A DNA stretch of 64,000 nucleotides from the NCBI GenBank assembly GCA_025890175.1, contig JANPYM010000011.1, forward strand, positions 1,096,299-1,160,298. Reading direction: 5' to 3'. Under the pieces are notes generated by a model. The model saw only the letters and a list, made by a program, of their open reading frames with translations, searched no databases and was not told the DNA's origin. This DNA is from Ciborinia camelliae (lineage: Eukaryota; Ascomycota; Leotiomycetes; Helotiales; Sclerotiniaceae). Positions 22,025-35,858 of the stretch are shown piece after piece (position 1 is the stretch's first letter; every line of letters begins with the position of its first letter). Both the position numbers and the translations under genes were made by a program.

Positions 22025-25000
22025 TGTTTGATGTGTTATTGAAGGTGTTGATTTGATATTGGTTTGTAGAATATATTTGAAAGGTTGTAAGAAGCTCGAA
22101 TTTGAGTTGATGGGGTAGTAGGTTATGGTTATGGAGTTGTAAGTTGTTAAGGTAGGAACTTGGTATTGAATGCGTTCAAGTTTATAGTAAGAGTTCAAAG
22201 GGTTTGAAGTGAATCGATGATGAAACGATTGCGGCTTCCTATTGTATGAGCGTAGTATGTAGTATGTAGTACGAGTAGTATTGAATATCAATTGAGGAAT
22301 ACGGCCTTCAGTTTCTTATATCCTGTTTGTTTCTTAACCTTACTACCGTAGTAGCCGTACATCTTGTGTGACAGGTGACTCCTCCTAAAATACGAGTCAT
22401 CTAACCAAAAAAAGCCTTTTTTTCTTTTCCAAGGTCTAGGGCTTTCGATGATTCAATCTCTCAAATTTCTCACGATGTTTTGCACTTTGCACTTTGCAGT
22501 TAGAGGTAACCAACCGCCTTACCGTTAACTGAAGTTCCAAGGGCAACAGGGGGGTCAATTTTAAGTCATTTCTGGCACGTACCAATAAAGTCTCGCACTC
22601 GTGATGAATTGTGGTTATTATTACGAAATCATTAAACGCTAGATTCTTCCATTTCCTTACAAAGTTTCGCTTAATTACAAATCCAAGAAAAAATGATCAT
22701 TTTAGTCCTTTCTTGATCCTCTCTTTTCCTTGCCTCCTAGCAAACCTGGGGGTAATTGAAATTCGGATATCCAGTCGATCTTGCATCATGGTGAGAGTTT
22801 TGGTCAATTTCATCAGCAAATTCGCATCAGATCTATTATTATGCGTGCCAAGCCGATGAAATAAAGTTACGCTTGTACAGTCACGACTCACCAAGTGGCC
22901 ATGTGGTGCGTGTGGTACGGCGAGATTCGAGAGACATTTTTGGAAAATTTTGGTCGTAGAAAGTGGCACCATGAGGAGAGGAGAGAAGATTCGTTGATTT
23001 GTTTCCTACCATGATAGGACCGGTACTGTACTTGTAAGCTGGGTATCATCAATCTCATCAATTCCTCTCGAGGTTTCTCAAGTTTCAAGTTTCAACTCAT
23101 CAACTGCCGGTGAGTCATCGGGTACTCGGGACCTCGGGTATCCATATGAAAGAGCCTCGTCCTACCGCCAATTAGCTTGTTTGTCTACTTCAAAATTCTC
23201 CGCTCGGGGTACATTTTCAGGTACCATGGAATGGAAACCCAAACTTTATCTGCTACCAATAATGATAATAATGGTAAGGTGGTAATAATGTATGTAATGT
23301 AGGCGAAATGGCTCAGAGTGATCAATTGTTATTATATTGGATGCCCTAATAATGCGATAAATTATAAAAGCGAGCCAATGAGACCATCCTTGACCGGACA
23401 TTCCGAGACCTTTTGTTTAGAATGGGAATGGAATATTATATTATTATTGATATTACTGATATTATTACTTTATTGCTGTATTCCCAAATAAACCTTGGGA
23501 CTTTGAAGCCCAAAGCTCCATAAAATAGAGTCCGGATTCCGAAGAGATTTTCTTCTTACCTACCACCTAATAACTTTAATAAGTAGTTACTAGTAGTGTC
23601 CACGGTCCAGGTGATGTCAACAGCAGTGCAGTTGGAACGGTGAACAGTGAACACACTGAAAAATTTGATCTATTCCCCACCGCCAGCGAGCAGCCCAGAC
23701 TCCAGCCACTCCAGCCCCTTACCCAAAGTAAAACCAGGGGCGGCCCAGCAGGGCTGAAAATGATAATATCGCTTCAATGGACGCTTCTACTGTTGTTCCC
23801 TTGTATCCCCCGCAAAATCTAAACGCCCATGAAAAGAAAATTTCATTCGATCCACAAGTTACAACACTGACAGGGCCCACTGACAACGATCAGGATACAT
23901 CATTCAGGAATCAGGAGATGAGGAGACGGGGAGATGAATCCAAGAATCCAAGATGGAGTGACTGGTTGTTGAGAGTAGAGACTTTTTACTTTCAATCAAT
24001 AGAGTCACGACCCATGAGACTCATGAGACTCACGAGACTCACGAGTCACCTGCCACCGTCAATGGTTCCTGCATTGTTGTAATGTTAATTTGCAACTCCA
24101 TCGTGAATTCGGGCTTTGTATTCCGCAATGCCGAGGTTGAATGGGAGACCAAGAGCAAACGCTTAGGTGAGGTCCACATTGAGCGCTCAGATTCTACCCG
24201 TGTCTTCTCATGAAACGGAAGACATTACAATTTTCTTGATAGTTCCCAAGAGGGACTGTAGGAGACATTTAATGCAACCTATGCTTCAATGCTTCAATGC
24301 CCGCTTCATCACTATATTCACTCAAACCGATCGGACTTCTTGGCCTTGCCAATGGACATCCAAACAAAGTCGGTTCCGAATGTTTAGAGCCAAAGGTATC
24401 CATATACTAGGTGACCCGTGGAGCACTTCGATCGTCGTGTTTGAAGTCTTAAAACAGCTGTTTGGTCTTTCATCCCATCTTTTTGATCTCATGCCAGCCA
24501 CGCAACCACGCAACAGACACCAACGCGTCCACTCCACAATTACTTCTCGCGAAGCTTATTATTGGGCTCATAAACCTTTGGATCTCGATAGAATTTGCAG
24601 ATACCGCACCGCATGTGTCAATTTGGCGTTCTGTGTCTTTCGTGAGAATTTCCCCAAAACAATGCACAGTATCAGTCTCTGCATCGATTTGATGGGCAGG
24701 TATATTTCGGTATCTAAAAGGAAGGGGCAGCCTCATCGCGATGGCAATTTTGGGAGAGCCTCAACGCTAAGTGGCAACCTCTGCACATAATCCGAATTTC
24801 AGATTTTTACCAACATTTCCAACTCCATCCTTCATCACGAACTTTCGAAACCAAAAATGACATTTTATCTTCGTCATACTCCAGTTCGTGCAGCAGAAGG
24901 CTAATGAAGATGGTACTGTCGTTATTGGATCATCAAAAATGTATCAACATCGAAAATGGAGAGAAATAATAACATTTTATTCCATCCACTACACAATACA

Positions 25001-25824
25001 GCATTTTTGAAGTACAAGATGTACGATGGAAATGATTGCACACGTCGAAAAACTCACCCAATAAACTTCTACGATATCAAATTCATTCAGTCCTGCGATG
25101 TAGAATATCGCGACCTAGACTTTTATAGACAGGATTTTCCCGATTTGAGAGGGTGACATTTGAGATACTGCGAGAACGTAAACCAAAGGGTTTCGATTCT
25201 GCAGGGCAAACAAAGACACAGGCGGTTACTCTACCAGGACCGAAACAAAACGTTATTACTCAACAAACCAGCCTCACTAGGTATTTGAAGCTCTAGGTAC
25301 TTAATACGATAAGTACCACCCTCTTGCTCGTGAACTTTGATGACCGCGGGATTAGGATATCATTGGAAGCAGATATTTACTCTACTACTTAGGGTCCCAT
25401 CCATATATGGCACACTAACATACACATGCAGAATCCATTCATTTACTCTAATCGAACCATCTTCAAACAACCAATCCTGTTATAGCCTTCATATAAAACC
25501 CTGCAATCAATAATGCTGTTGGATGCGGTGCAACGGGATCAATGGAAAACGCGTGACTGTGCCACCACACTGTCATTAAGTGGTCCGGGGTGTAACTTTT
25601 TTAAACTTTACTTTGACCGTTGTCTACTGTCTATTTGTGCTGAAAAAGACGAACCCGACGACAACCGAGTAACGAAACGAGGCTTACAATGTACCTGATC
25701 GCCCCCACTCGCATATTTCTATCATATAGCACGACTGCCATGACAAGGCCGCGATCTATCGGTTGTTTATGTCGATGAGACGAAGCGGTGGTGCCAGAAC
25801 TGTGTGCAGTGTACAATGTATCTT

Positions 25825-25890
25825 CATGGCCGTATCACGGCCATGCAGAGAACACCGTTTTCTTGCAAGGATTTTTTACAAGGAAACGGT
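25825..25890. repeat. Two adjacent short hairpins
   Basis: The first is a perfect 9-bp stem (CATGGCCGT / ACGGCCATG) with a 3-base loop at 25825-25845. The second pairs 25854-25865 with 25879-25890 over 12 bp with one mismatch and a 13-base loop. They lie in the gene-poor region with no gene ending nearby. Confidence 0.6.
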
Positions 25891-28035
25891 AAGAAGATAT
25901 AACTTTGTTAATATATAAACAATCCCGACTTTCCCCTTGAGCGCATACAGGCAAAGTTTGGAATTTTGGGAACAGTGATATCAACGACCCTAAGCCGCCC
26001 CTGGATAATCGATCAACTTGATTCGCATCACCTCCGTCTCCCCTCTCACCCAGGATATTTCCTTGGGATCAACATCAGTCAGATGACCGGTTCCATAACA
26101 GCGGGAATATTATATTGACAAGCTGCATGCAATGTAGGAATGGTTGGCCCCACATCGCACTACCGAAACGTTCTCTCTTTGATATCGAGACATTGTTTAT
26201 CTGTCAATTTTGGGGGCACATCCTCTACAGTTGGCTTGCCAATCGAATAACTCCTTTCTCAAATGTCCTTTTTATCGAGTACCAAATGCACAACATGATG
26301 ATGGATTATGGAACCAACTCTGTCGGTAGCGATTCGCTAAAAAGAAGGCGTGGAAACGCTGGCACCAATGAAAAAATTAGGTAGATACGTTCGGATATGT
26401 TGTACCAGCATCAATTTTCTTTTTCTTTTTGAGATTCATGGACATCGAGGATTTTGCGGGTGTCCAGTAATGTAATGGGATTTTCTTCGCCCAATACGCA
26501 GACAGCATAGACGAATTAAATAGGGAAATAGTCAAAATTACCTATTTGAATACAATTTTTCACTGTCCATGCCCATTGTTGTAAAGAGCTTATCCGCAGT
26601 AGTAAGTTAACTCTTGTTTTCAATCCTAACATGCATTATTTACATGCATTTGCGCTCCTAGTATCGAGTATGTCGTGTTCCCCTGTGGCATATTTAACAC
26701 TAACTAGGTAGAAAGATATTATTAGAAGAAAAATATGCGAAAAGCTGCAGCTTGGCTGGAATTCAGTCTCAAACACCGAATCAAATTCATTTAATCAGTT
26801 ATATGGAGGTCAATAAGAATATCAGTTCAACCTATTCACGATCATCAAAAAACTCCCAAGGGCACCTCCCGTGTTCGCAAGAATATGTCGTACGCACCTC
26901 CACCATCAACACCCACAAAATAATGTCCCCGTGACAATTCTCGGTATTTGTACTCCACCTAGATTTTTCTCTGAATTTTGTAACAATTTCGAACACAATA
27001 GAAATTCGAACACAAATTGATACTGCGAGGAAAGAAAAGATACAAACAAACCCCACATGGAGCATTTGAAGAATGGAATAGGCTGGCTTCCTGAGCTCAA
27101 CCGGAGCATCCAAGTAGGAACTGCTGAAACTTCAGTGTAAAGTAACACCAAGTCTTGCTGATCAATTTCAAAAAAAAAGGTCCCCAACTCCACTCGAAGG
27201 GTGTCACCCCCCTCGACGACATGACCGGTCAAGAAGCTTTTTTGTTTGGCTTTTCAAAGTTTGGTCTTCCCAAATCATGCCGTATTCCGTTATCCCGAGT
27301 CACGAAAACGCCGTTGTACACCCGACCGACTGGTTGCATTCCGACGGAGTGATAATGAATATTCGTCGTCCCGAGGCCATGGAAATCCCGCAGTCACCAA
27401 CTCCATTCTCCCCCACCCAACGATCGCTCTCGATGGCACCCAATCTCGAATTTGCTTCCGTATATCCGTCTTTCTTTCAGTGTCTACCGTTCTGAATAGT
27501 CCTGAAACTGACATGTATAACCAAATCCTGATCTCCACGCCTTAAAACCTAAAATACGGATCCCTCAACTCACGGCGCCAAGACTTCTCAGGGTAGTAGA
27601 CGGATACTAGAGCCAAGTTTTTAGTAGCAGGTACTACATTCTGCAAAGGTTGGTTTTGGCCAATGTGTGAACTCCTGATCCCTTTGGTACCAACGTCATC
27701 AGAAACCTATGAACGCCAAAAGCCGACAATGACAAAATTCACCCCCTATTCTCAACTCGGAGCACACGAGGAGCCGATTTATCTGACAGTTCTCTCACTT
27801 CTCTTCCCAGAAGAGCGTTTTACTTCCTGACTACTCTGAGCCGGCACAGCATGCACACTGCTGGAATAGCAATTCCCGGAAGCGGGGTGATATTCACAAC
27901 GGATCGCAAGTACCCTTGAATCATTGCAGGCATTGCAGGAACTATGAAATCCCTTATTAGATTAGGTATATTTGAGCCTCAATGTGCAAAATAACAAGGA
28001 GAGATGGGATATACAGATAAGATATTAAGAAGAGC

Positions 28036-28131
28036 TTACACTTTACTAGAGCCACCGCAATGTTGACACGTGTCGTAGATTATACCACCCGTGCAGCAGC
28101 CGAAGCCGTCTTGAGAGGGGTATTGGGACAT
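28036..28131 (-). CDS. Possible 31-residue Cys-rich micropeptide
   Basis: A minus-strand frame of 31 codons encodes a compact Cys/Gly-rich peptide with C-C-T-G-G, five residues, then C-Q-H-C-G-G. Two paired cysteines of this kind could bind a metal ion. It has its own ATG at 28131 and a TAA stop at 28036-28038. I do not recognise a named family, and the frame is short enough to be chance; the tight cysteine pattern is the only positive evidence. Confidence 0.3.
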   Translation of the reverse strand: MSQYPSQDGFGCCTGGIIYDTCQHCGGSSKV

Positions 28132-31100
28132 TGTAGACGTGATATTGGAAGGTCTGATTGAGGCTCAATTATGACAAAGCTCCCGTGGTATGTGAAGATA
28201 GATAACTCTTTGATGATGTCGAAGTTAAAAAGGGCTTTCAAGTTATGTGTGGCTGTAGAACTAAAAGAAGACTTTGACAATAAAGTGGAGTTAAGTTCTG
28301 ATGCGCATTCCAAAATGCTAACCTTGGTGCGGTGATTCTCAGTCTTCTTATACAGATCATGCTCTCTTACATACCCTCTCAGCTGTCCTCACAGAAAGAT
28401 CCCCCCCACGCTTTTCAAAGGTCAGTCGATCCCACCCCATGCAATACTCTCACCGTTAGCTATCTTTTCTATTAAAAACACACATTATCAGATATCGTGA
28501 GAATTTACCCGGACAACTCCACTCACATGGTATTAGACACCGCTTTCCCGACCAGGCCTCACCGCTCTTACTTGAGATTCCCAAACAAGGCAATTTCTGT
28601 TCTCTCTCGTACATATATCTCATCCCATCATTGGCCACCTCGAATGCAAGAGCAATTTATGAGATGTGCAAAACAGTCTGCTGATCTATGCCGGGAATAT
28701 ATCACCCACGTTTGTTATAAGGAAGCTAAAGTTTACTTTGACTACGCCATTGCCGCGGATGGCTATGGGACGGCCGTTTTCTGTCAGTTCTCGTTTTACC
28801 AACGGAGTGGCATCTTGTCGGACATACATGTGGTGCTACGATGCACAATAAAAATGGTTAGACAAACGTCTTTGGTTTAGAATTGGAAAAATTCGTGGCC
28901 GCAATGTATGTAGGGCAAAAATGGTCGCTGCATAATGGAGGTAAGGTACTGGAAACCCATATTTCCGAAATACATACGAAGGCACACAAAGATCGTCTCT
29001 ACCGAAATGATATGAACTCGTGGATACTTCATGGTACTCACTGTTCTTCCCAACACCCTTTCAGTTGACCGAAAGAAGCGATACCGTTGGACGGAAAGGA
29101 ATAAGAACGGAACGGTTTAACTGGCGTTACGTGTATTATACACACGTTTTGAACTGACGGATATAACAGGCCAATAAGATGTAAATCCTTTGTATCTTAC
29201 TTTGTGTTCATCTGGACCGTCAGTTTCATCAACCTGATTCGGCCACTATAATGGCTTGCTTAGTGGCGCTTTGTGCCCCTTTCCAAGACTCAATACTCAA
29301 CTTCTACCTCCACGCTTTTGAGTACCCTGCCACACATCCAGACGATCATTCCTCGAAACAATTCTTCATACCAAACTTCGAAAAAACACTCCATTCATTA
29401 ACCTAATCATCCTATTTACCATAGACAGCGCCGTTCTGATTCTAGAGACACCTCGAGTATAAAATATGCAGTTAGCCGCAAGTCGGGATTACATAGCTAA
29501 GTGGCTGGCTTGGCCATTTATCTATTCGCTCGATTACGTGAAAGAACTGCAGCACGACACGAGTGTTCGTGGATGCTGTGTAACTTTTAAGACTGGATGA
29601 ATTGATAGTTGCATGCAATTGATTGAACTTCCATCGAGTGTGAAGTGCATATCAAAATGTCATATGTATAGGAAGATCTACATAAGTATGTAAATGTTGT
29701 TATCTATAATGATTCATTCTCATTCTCATCATATGCGCTTTTCAGGGGTGCCTGAGTAGAAGAGGTGTTCTTGAGAGTGGGGGTCCACGTCGAGGGTCGT
29801 GATGATAATAATGTCAATCCTTGAGGAGTTTGATGGAGCGTCTTATTTTCAGGATGGCCGAATGAGCGCTGGCCACGAAGATTTTGTGTAAGGTGCCGAG
29901 ACACGAAAAGTTAATTGATACAGTGGGGCATACGGTCTTCCTGGATTCATCTTTCTCTTTTGCCTCACTCGGGGGCGAATTAGTCGACAAAACTTGATCT
30001 CTACAAATTTCAGTTCCATATACTCCCTTGTACAACATCACTTCCTTTTGTACTACCCACTAAACCCTACTGTCCCATATTCATCACATCAATCTACCCA
30101 CAGATGTTTTATCCTCACACATTCTCACACCGATCCCAACTTGCTGCGCATTTGACTGGCATGCATCATCTAGAAAAATATGATAAATCACGCGTCACTG
30201 CCTCGACGCACATTTTCAGACCCCAACCCAGATGGTCCCTGCATTTGGGGTCTTTTCTTAGAATAGTTTCAAAACTGATAAGATATGACAGAGTTTCTTT
30301 TCGGATCTAAAGTTTGAATTACATACTGACAGCACCGTTTGGTTCGCCGGCGTCGGGCAGGATCCGTATATGTGCGTACCCGTCATGCAACCCGCAATTT
30401 TTCCCAGCTAACTTTCACTTGGGGGATGACTCGACTCACCTTTTCCCGAAGTCAGACTGATCATACCCAAGTACACCCTACCGAGGCCATGGAACCAGTT
30501 GTTCGCGTACCCACCAATTCTTACCGTCTGAACGGAGACGTCACCGAATGATTGTGCCCAATGCATGTACCCGTTCCTTCCACCCATCCTTCCTTTCTAG
30601 CTTGCCTTTCATCTGATCATGATCACTGATTCTTCATGATTAGATATGATAAGTTCAATTTCGCATCTTTTATCGCGCATAATCTAAGCTAAGCTGCCTA
30701 AATTATAGTAGCCAATGAATGCATATCATTGCAATCCTTTCAGTCGGTCTCTCACCGTGTACGCAAGTAGCCGTCAGTGTATATTCATGCCGAGGTATGT
30801 GGATATTACTTGTCTCTAGTTCTGAAATGAATGAAGGGTCTAAAATCAAGGGTTACTTACATGGAGGATTTTCTTGCAGGGTCCCTTATGGATATGTACA
30901 GTACTGAGCACAATCTATGCGAGCTAACGATGGTCCCCGGTGGCAGTGGTAAGCCATTTGACTGAACGAAATAGCCGATATCCTAAACGTCAAATAACAA
31001 CATCTGTCGGATTTCAATTATGACAGCCTTGGTGTCTTCTTCTCTTCCATCTCAACACTACACAAAATTCATTGCACATGTGTCAAATCAGACCACCTTG

Positions 31101-32366
31101 ATGTCAAATTAACCCCAAAGTATGACATTTTCTCATGATTCCATCCCTACACACCTATGCACGAATGAACCAATCTCAATGTCGCCAGAACAACAACCTT
31201 GGAATACTCCGCAGAATTGCTTTCTTACATACACATTCATGTATGTAACCATCCTTTTTGCATATCACATGCATATCGCATGCAAATCATGCTTACGTCC
31301 CATCCTAACTAAATCCCGAGTCTTGTCTTGCCTTGACTAACCCCACTTCCACCCCCGCATACACTTCAATCCCAGCCTTTATCAATATCACCCATGGTTA
31401 AATCCATATTACTGCACTGCACTGTAACTGAAGTCCTTGCCACAGGCTTGACCTAGTCGGTAATCCTTTACTCTTCGGCGAATTTTCGCATGAAGCTGCA
31501 CTCAGCTCAGCTCAATTGAGAAAGTCAATAGAGTCTAATGTGGAAATCGAAACAGAAGTCAAAATGGAAGGTAAGCTCAAAGGACTCGGGATCGCCGTGG
31601 CGTTGTAGCTTGCGAGGCTGTGGGGAACCTTCATATTCGTAATGAATGGGGGTGGGTCTTTGTGGGGAGCTTAGAGGCTGGACGTGATTAGTTGGTGTTA
31701 CTGAGGCTTGGAATGGCAGTGGGGTGGTTTGTGGGGTTCTTGTTTATAGTAAGCAAGTAATGTAATCTTATCAATAGATTTCATAGATTCGATAGATAGA
31801 GGGGTGATTATGATAATGGACCAAGTTAGCTGGTCTGCAATGATATGGTAGCCAGTGATATGATTTGCAAAGTCACTCACGTCATTGTGACTACGAGATG
31901 GACAAGATAGTATTGGCGAATTCTGTGATCATGGGAAAATGAGCTGGCAGGAGAGATATCTAAGAAGTGAGATGAGAGAAACTACCCTATTATCGAGAAA
32001 GAGTCAAGGAAATGATAAGTAATCGTCTCGTGAAGCATGAGCCAAGAAAATAGACAGTCGAATTATAAAGAGAGAGACTTGCAGAATCTCATTCAGATGT
32101 GATGATGAGTGGATATCTATGATCTTAAATTTAGATTGAGGTGTTGAGATGATATTGTCTGAAGAATCCTAATTCAATACCTTATAATGATGAATTATAA
32201 GAGAGATCTTAGTGATTTGGGATGAAACTTGGAAATCACAGATGTAGACTGAGATATTTGGAAGTTGTGGACTTATAGTTCTTTAGATGGGAGTTTGGAT
32301 TGTTGGAATCCATATAGCGGGTAAGGAAAACATATTGAACGGATTAAAGTGATCATGTACCGCAAC

Positions 32367-32427
32367 GCCAGTGCCAGTGCCAATGCCAGTCAGTGCCAGT
32401 GCCAATCAGTGCCAGTGCCAGTGCCAG
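32367..32427. repeat. GCCAGT-type simple repeat
   Basis: About 60 bp of degenerate 6-bp units (GCCAGT, with CAAT and CAGT variants) in otherwise purine-rich intergenic DNA. No gene overlaps it. Confidence 0.85.
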
Positions 32428-34202
32428 CATAAGCACTTAAGAGATCTTCTGATGAGAAGTGGGCAAGCTGGTAATAATTCTCTTCCGGGAGGTCATGTAT
32501 GAAAACGTGATGGTATTGGGGGTAAATTGAGATATGAATATGAGAAGGTGTTGTTTTTGTGAGAGTTTACTTGTTGGAATGTAAATTAGGAACCATCAGG
32601 CACTTCTGGAAACGATGACACGGGGATTTGATTATATTGAAGTCAGGCTAGTGGGATTGAGGAGATTAGTTCTAACAGATCTACTAGTAGTTGAAAGTTC
32701 AAATTGTTGAGATGATTAAAATGATTGGGTAAAACGCTTTAAATTAGATGTTTGAATATCATAACACAATACCGAAGGTAAACAGATACAACCAGTAAGA
32801 TCTATTTCAAGTATCATGGTCAAGGCCTGATCACTGTACCATAGAGAGGGAAGAAAGAGAAGAGAGGAGTTGCATGGAGTGGTATGACGGGAGAGTCTTG
32901 AGCTCAGTGATGCTCTTGGCTACTGTTATTTAGGCCGCGAGGACTGTTGGATTGAAATGAGTGGGATTGGAGTCTGCTTGTTGGGTTTCAGGTGGAGAGG
33001 TGCGTAGCGACTACTAGCGAGGTTGCTAAGTCGGGGATTCAAGTCCGTTTTAACCTCGATATGGTCTTGAAACCTTCAAAAATAAGATCATGAGGTTTCA
33101 CATCCCAGAATACTTTTCTGTCGGTGTTTCATATTCAATATCTCTCTCACACTATTTGGATTTTGTTTACAAATATTTACAAGTTTGACTTCCTAACTAA
33201 TCGATTCCCAACCTTCCCACACCATTAATCTGGAGTTACTCTCGCCAATCCCGGCAGAGATAAAAGGGGGAAGCAATGAACATAAGTTTATGCATTACAC
33301 CGTTCTATATAACTGTGGACGCCGGTATTCCATTCCTTTTTCGTTATAGGCTTCCTTTCGTACTAGTTTCGTCGAACTTCGAGCGGCTAAACACTGTTTC
33401 GCCAATTAACCTACATAATCAGGGCTATTGATTCGGAGTGGGCTGCTCTTCAATCGTGGATAGTACGTTTACGTGATGGACGAGAGAGAATATTATTCTA
33501 TAAATATGAGTAAGAAACACATCAGAGAGGGGGAAATGCTTCGCCTTTCCGATCTTGAAACTTCTGCATTTGAGGGTTACCTGACCAATCATTTCTTCTC
33601 CCCGTTGGCCTATCAGCAACCTTTTATGTCTGCCTTTGGGCTTTATCCAGTTAACGACGCCATGCATTCCAATTGTTAGTCCTTCTTCATTGGAGAATTA
33701 TTCGCCCCTCTATGAGGGCTTTAATGGAAGGTATGTGTTGTTTTTGAAAAACTTCGAAGTTCGAAGAGAAAGAGGGCATATTGGCAGGCGAGTGGATGCA
33801 AAGATTCAACTCAGCCTCCACAAGAGATTTGGAAAATTCCTGTTGTAGAACTAGAGGCCCCTAAATATATTTTTACATTGATAAAGAAATTCAACATGAA
33901 GATTTTAGCCTTCTAGGTTAATAACAGCCTTGCCTTTAATTCATGATTACTCTATAATAATTAAGAGGGGGACAGATATCAAATTTATTATCACCAGTAA
34001 ATCGTCGCAATTTAGAGTAATCCAAAACTTCCCTTCAACATGAAAAAAAAAAACGGTTTGTAAAAAGAAATCTAGATATCTGTATTCTCTGCAGACTTGT
34101 TTAGAAACTCATACATGGTTTTCTTCCTCAATTATTTCATTAGATTACGTCCTTCGGGCGTCCCTCGCTTGTATTTCGAATCACCCTAAGCCAAATTTGC
34201 GT

Positions 34203-35858
34203 TCAAAATCCAAATTCAGCCAACTCCTGAAGTTCACCCGCAAAGTTCTTGAATTCCATATGCTCCCACTGTGTTCCTGCTATCGAATCTGTCAAATTTT
34301 CCTCGTTCGTTATCGCTGTGGGCTCCTGAGGGATCCTCTCGCCATCGGCAGTAGACTGCGAAAGCTTTATACCTTGGCTCCAATTGAAGAAGTTGTCTTT
34401 ATCCCATATGTCCTTGATACGCCGCAACTCTTCGTAATTATCCCCGTAATACGCTCGTTCATGAGCAAATGTCGAAAATGCTCCATCGGGAAAGTTGATG
34501 AATGAAGCTTCACCTTGCAGTGAAAATGGCCTCAGTTTATTCTTCAACTCCTGTAAAAATCCCCTCATGTCCTTTTCCATCCACTTGTCATCCCACTCTA
34601 TCATTGCGTATGTTGGATAGACGCCATCACGCCAGCGAAAAGCTGTATCTGAAGGCTCTTTTTCACTTGCTTTGCCCCCAGAATGGATCCAAGTTACCTG
34701 AAGTTGGACTTGTTCCCCTGTAAAACGACTTCGAAAAGCTTTCATCTCTTCTCTGATGATGGCGGTGATGTTGTGGATACCATCCAGATCGTTGTTGAAA
34801 ATGAACGAAGTGGAGATACTATAGGTTTTATTGGTGGGAAAGGATTTCATGATTTCCTCTGACCATTGAGCCACAAGAGTCTCGTGGAGAAACCGTGTAG
34901 ACTTTTCGGGCAACGATCTTCGTTTGAGTTGTTTAGCTAATTCTTTGTATCGAATATGTTTGTCAATCAGGTCGTCGAATTCATCTTTGTTGCCGTCATA
35001 ATAGATGAGGAACCGGACTGCAAAATCACTTGTGGTCTGCCGGTCTCGAAGATTGCACAGCCAGGTGCTATCAATAGTCATCTGATTTGGCCATTTGGTC
35101 GTGTAGAATCTGATCATGGTATCCGTAAAATCATCCATAGCCTCAGAAGATGACTTCGGAAACCAGGTATATCTTCCAGCTACCACAAGACCAGTCTTGT
35201 TCTGCAGCTTCTGAACTTTCATCTTCATCTTCACTAGAACCCCAAAGTTACCACCACCTGCACCGCAGAGTGCCCAGAAGAGCCGACCGTTAGCTGAGAG
35301 CGGATCATCGCTGTCTTTTACAGTGACTAGCTTTCCATCCGCCGTCACTATAGTGGCCTCCTTCAAAGCATCGCATCCCATTCCGAGGCTTCTTGTGAAC
35401 GGCCCGAGACCGCCTCCCAGAATGAAGCCGCTCACTCCCACTGAAGGGCAACGCCCACCATTAATCATGTACCTATCGTACCGACCGTTAATTAGTTTCT
35501 TGTAGGCGTGGGCCCATTGTGCACCTCCATCTAATGTAACAGTTCTCGTCTTGATGTCGAGCTTAACCTCCCTCATCTTCGTAAGGTCTAAGGAAATTCC
35601 TTTAAAAGCAGTCGAAAATCCCGCATAAGAATGACCGCCGTTCTTGATAGTGATTGTCAACCCCCGTAATTTTGCCTGTTGGACGATGGTTTGGACATGA
35701 GAGATGGTTTCAGGTTGAACAACACAATCGGGTCTCGAAAAACGGTACAATTGATTTGGAGTCGCAACAGAACGTTCATATTCTGTTTCTCCAGGCTCAA
35801 ATAATAGAATATTTTCTGATTTTGTAAGTTTCATAAATTCGTTCATCTTTTCGTTCAT
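34203..35858 (-). CDS. FAD-linked oxidoreductase, berberine-bridge-enzyme type, bicovalent flavin
   Basis: A 551-residue intronless enzyme of the FAD_binding_4/BBE class, which oxidises alcohols, sugars or ring systems in fungal secondary metabolism or carbohydrate oxidation; the substrate cannot be told. The PCMH-type FAD domain covers about residues 40-210: G-G-H-S-Y-A-G supplies His76 and G-R-C-P-S-V-G supplies Cys137, the two usual covalent FAD anchors, followed by G-G-G-L-G and G-A-G-G-G-N-F-G. A BBE C-terminal segment (Y-Y-G-D-N-Y then D-K-D-N-F-F-N-W) lies at about 470-500. No secretion signal is evident, unlike many family members, so it may be cytosolic, or the start may be wrong. 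Alternative in-frame ATGs are at 35846 and 35834. No biosynthetic backbone gene lies nearby, so cluster membership is unsupported. Confidence 0.9.
   Translation of the reverse strand: MNEKMNEFMKLTKSENILLFEPGETEYERSVATPNQLYRFSRPDCVVQPETISHVQTIVQQAKLRGLTITIKNGGHSYAGFSTAFKGISLDLTKMREVKLDIKTRTVTLDGGAQWAHAYKKLINGRYDRYMINGGRCPSVGVSGFILGGGLGPFTRSLGMGCDALKEATIVTADGKLVTVKDSDDPLSANGRLFWALCGAGGGNFGVLVKMKMKVQKLQNKTGLVVAGRYTWFPKSSSEAMDDFTDTMIRFYTTKWPNQMTIDSTWLCNLRDRQTTSDFAVRFLIYYDGNKDEFDDLIDKHIRYKELAKQLKRRSLPEKSTRFLHETLVAQWSEEIMKSFPTNKTYSISTSFIFNNDLDGIHNITAIIREEMKAFRSRFTGEQVQLQVTWIHSGGKASEKEPSDTAFRWRDGVYPTYAMIEWDDKWMEKDMRGFLQELKNKLRPFSLQGEASFINFPDGAFSTFAHERAYYGDNYEELRRIKDIWDKDNFFNWSQGIKLSQSTADGERIPQEPTAITNEENLTDSIAGTQWEHMEFKNFAGELQELAEFGF

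Larger units (their letters stand above)
22025..34202. other. 12-kb gene-poor region
   Basis: I find no multi-exon gene with recognisable motifs in this stretch. It contains many short, mutually overlapping frames, the longest being 207 codons at 24167-24790 with no domain. It also holds two small hairpins at 25825-25890, a Cys-rich micro-frame at 28036-28131, and a GCCAGT-type repeat at 32367-32427. A minus-strand pair of frames at 29704-30041 could be a small two-exon gene but lacks any family signal. Non-coding RNA genes cannot be excluded. Confidence 0.5.

Noticed and set aside
24167..24790. 207-codon plus-strand frame
   Set aside because: No domain, no codon or compositional support, and overlapping frames of similar quality on the other strand. 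Possible but not supportable.
29704..30041. Two overlapping minus-strand frames that might form a two-exon gene
   Set aside because: No clear splice junction joins them and no motif is present.
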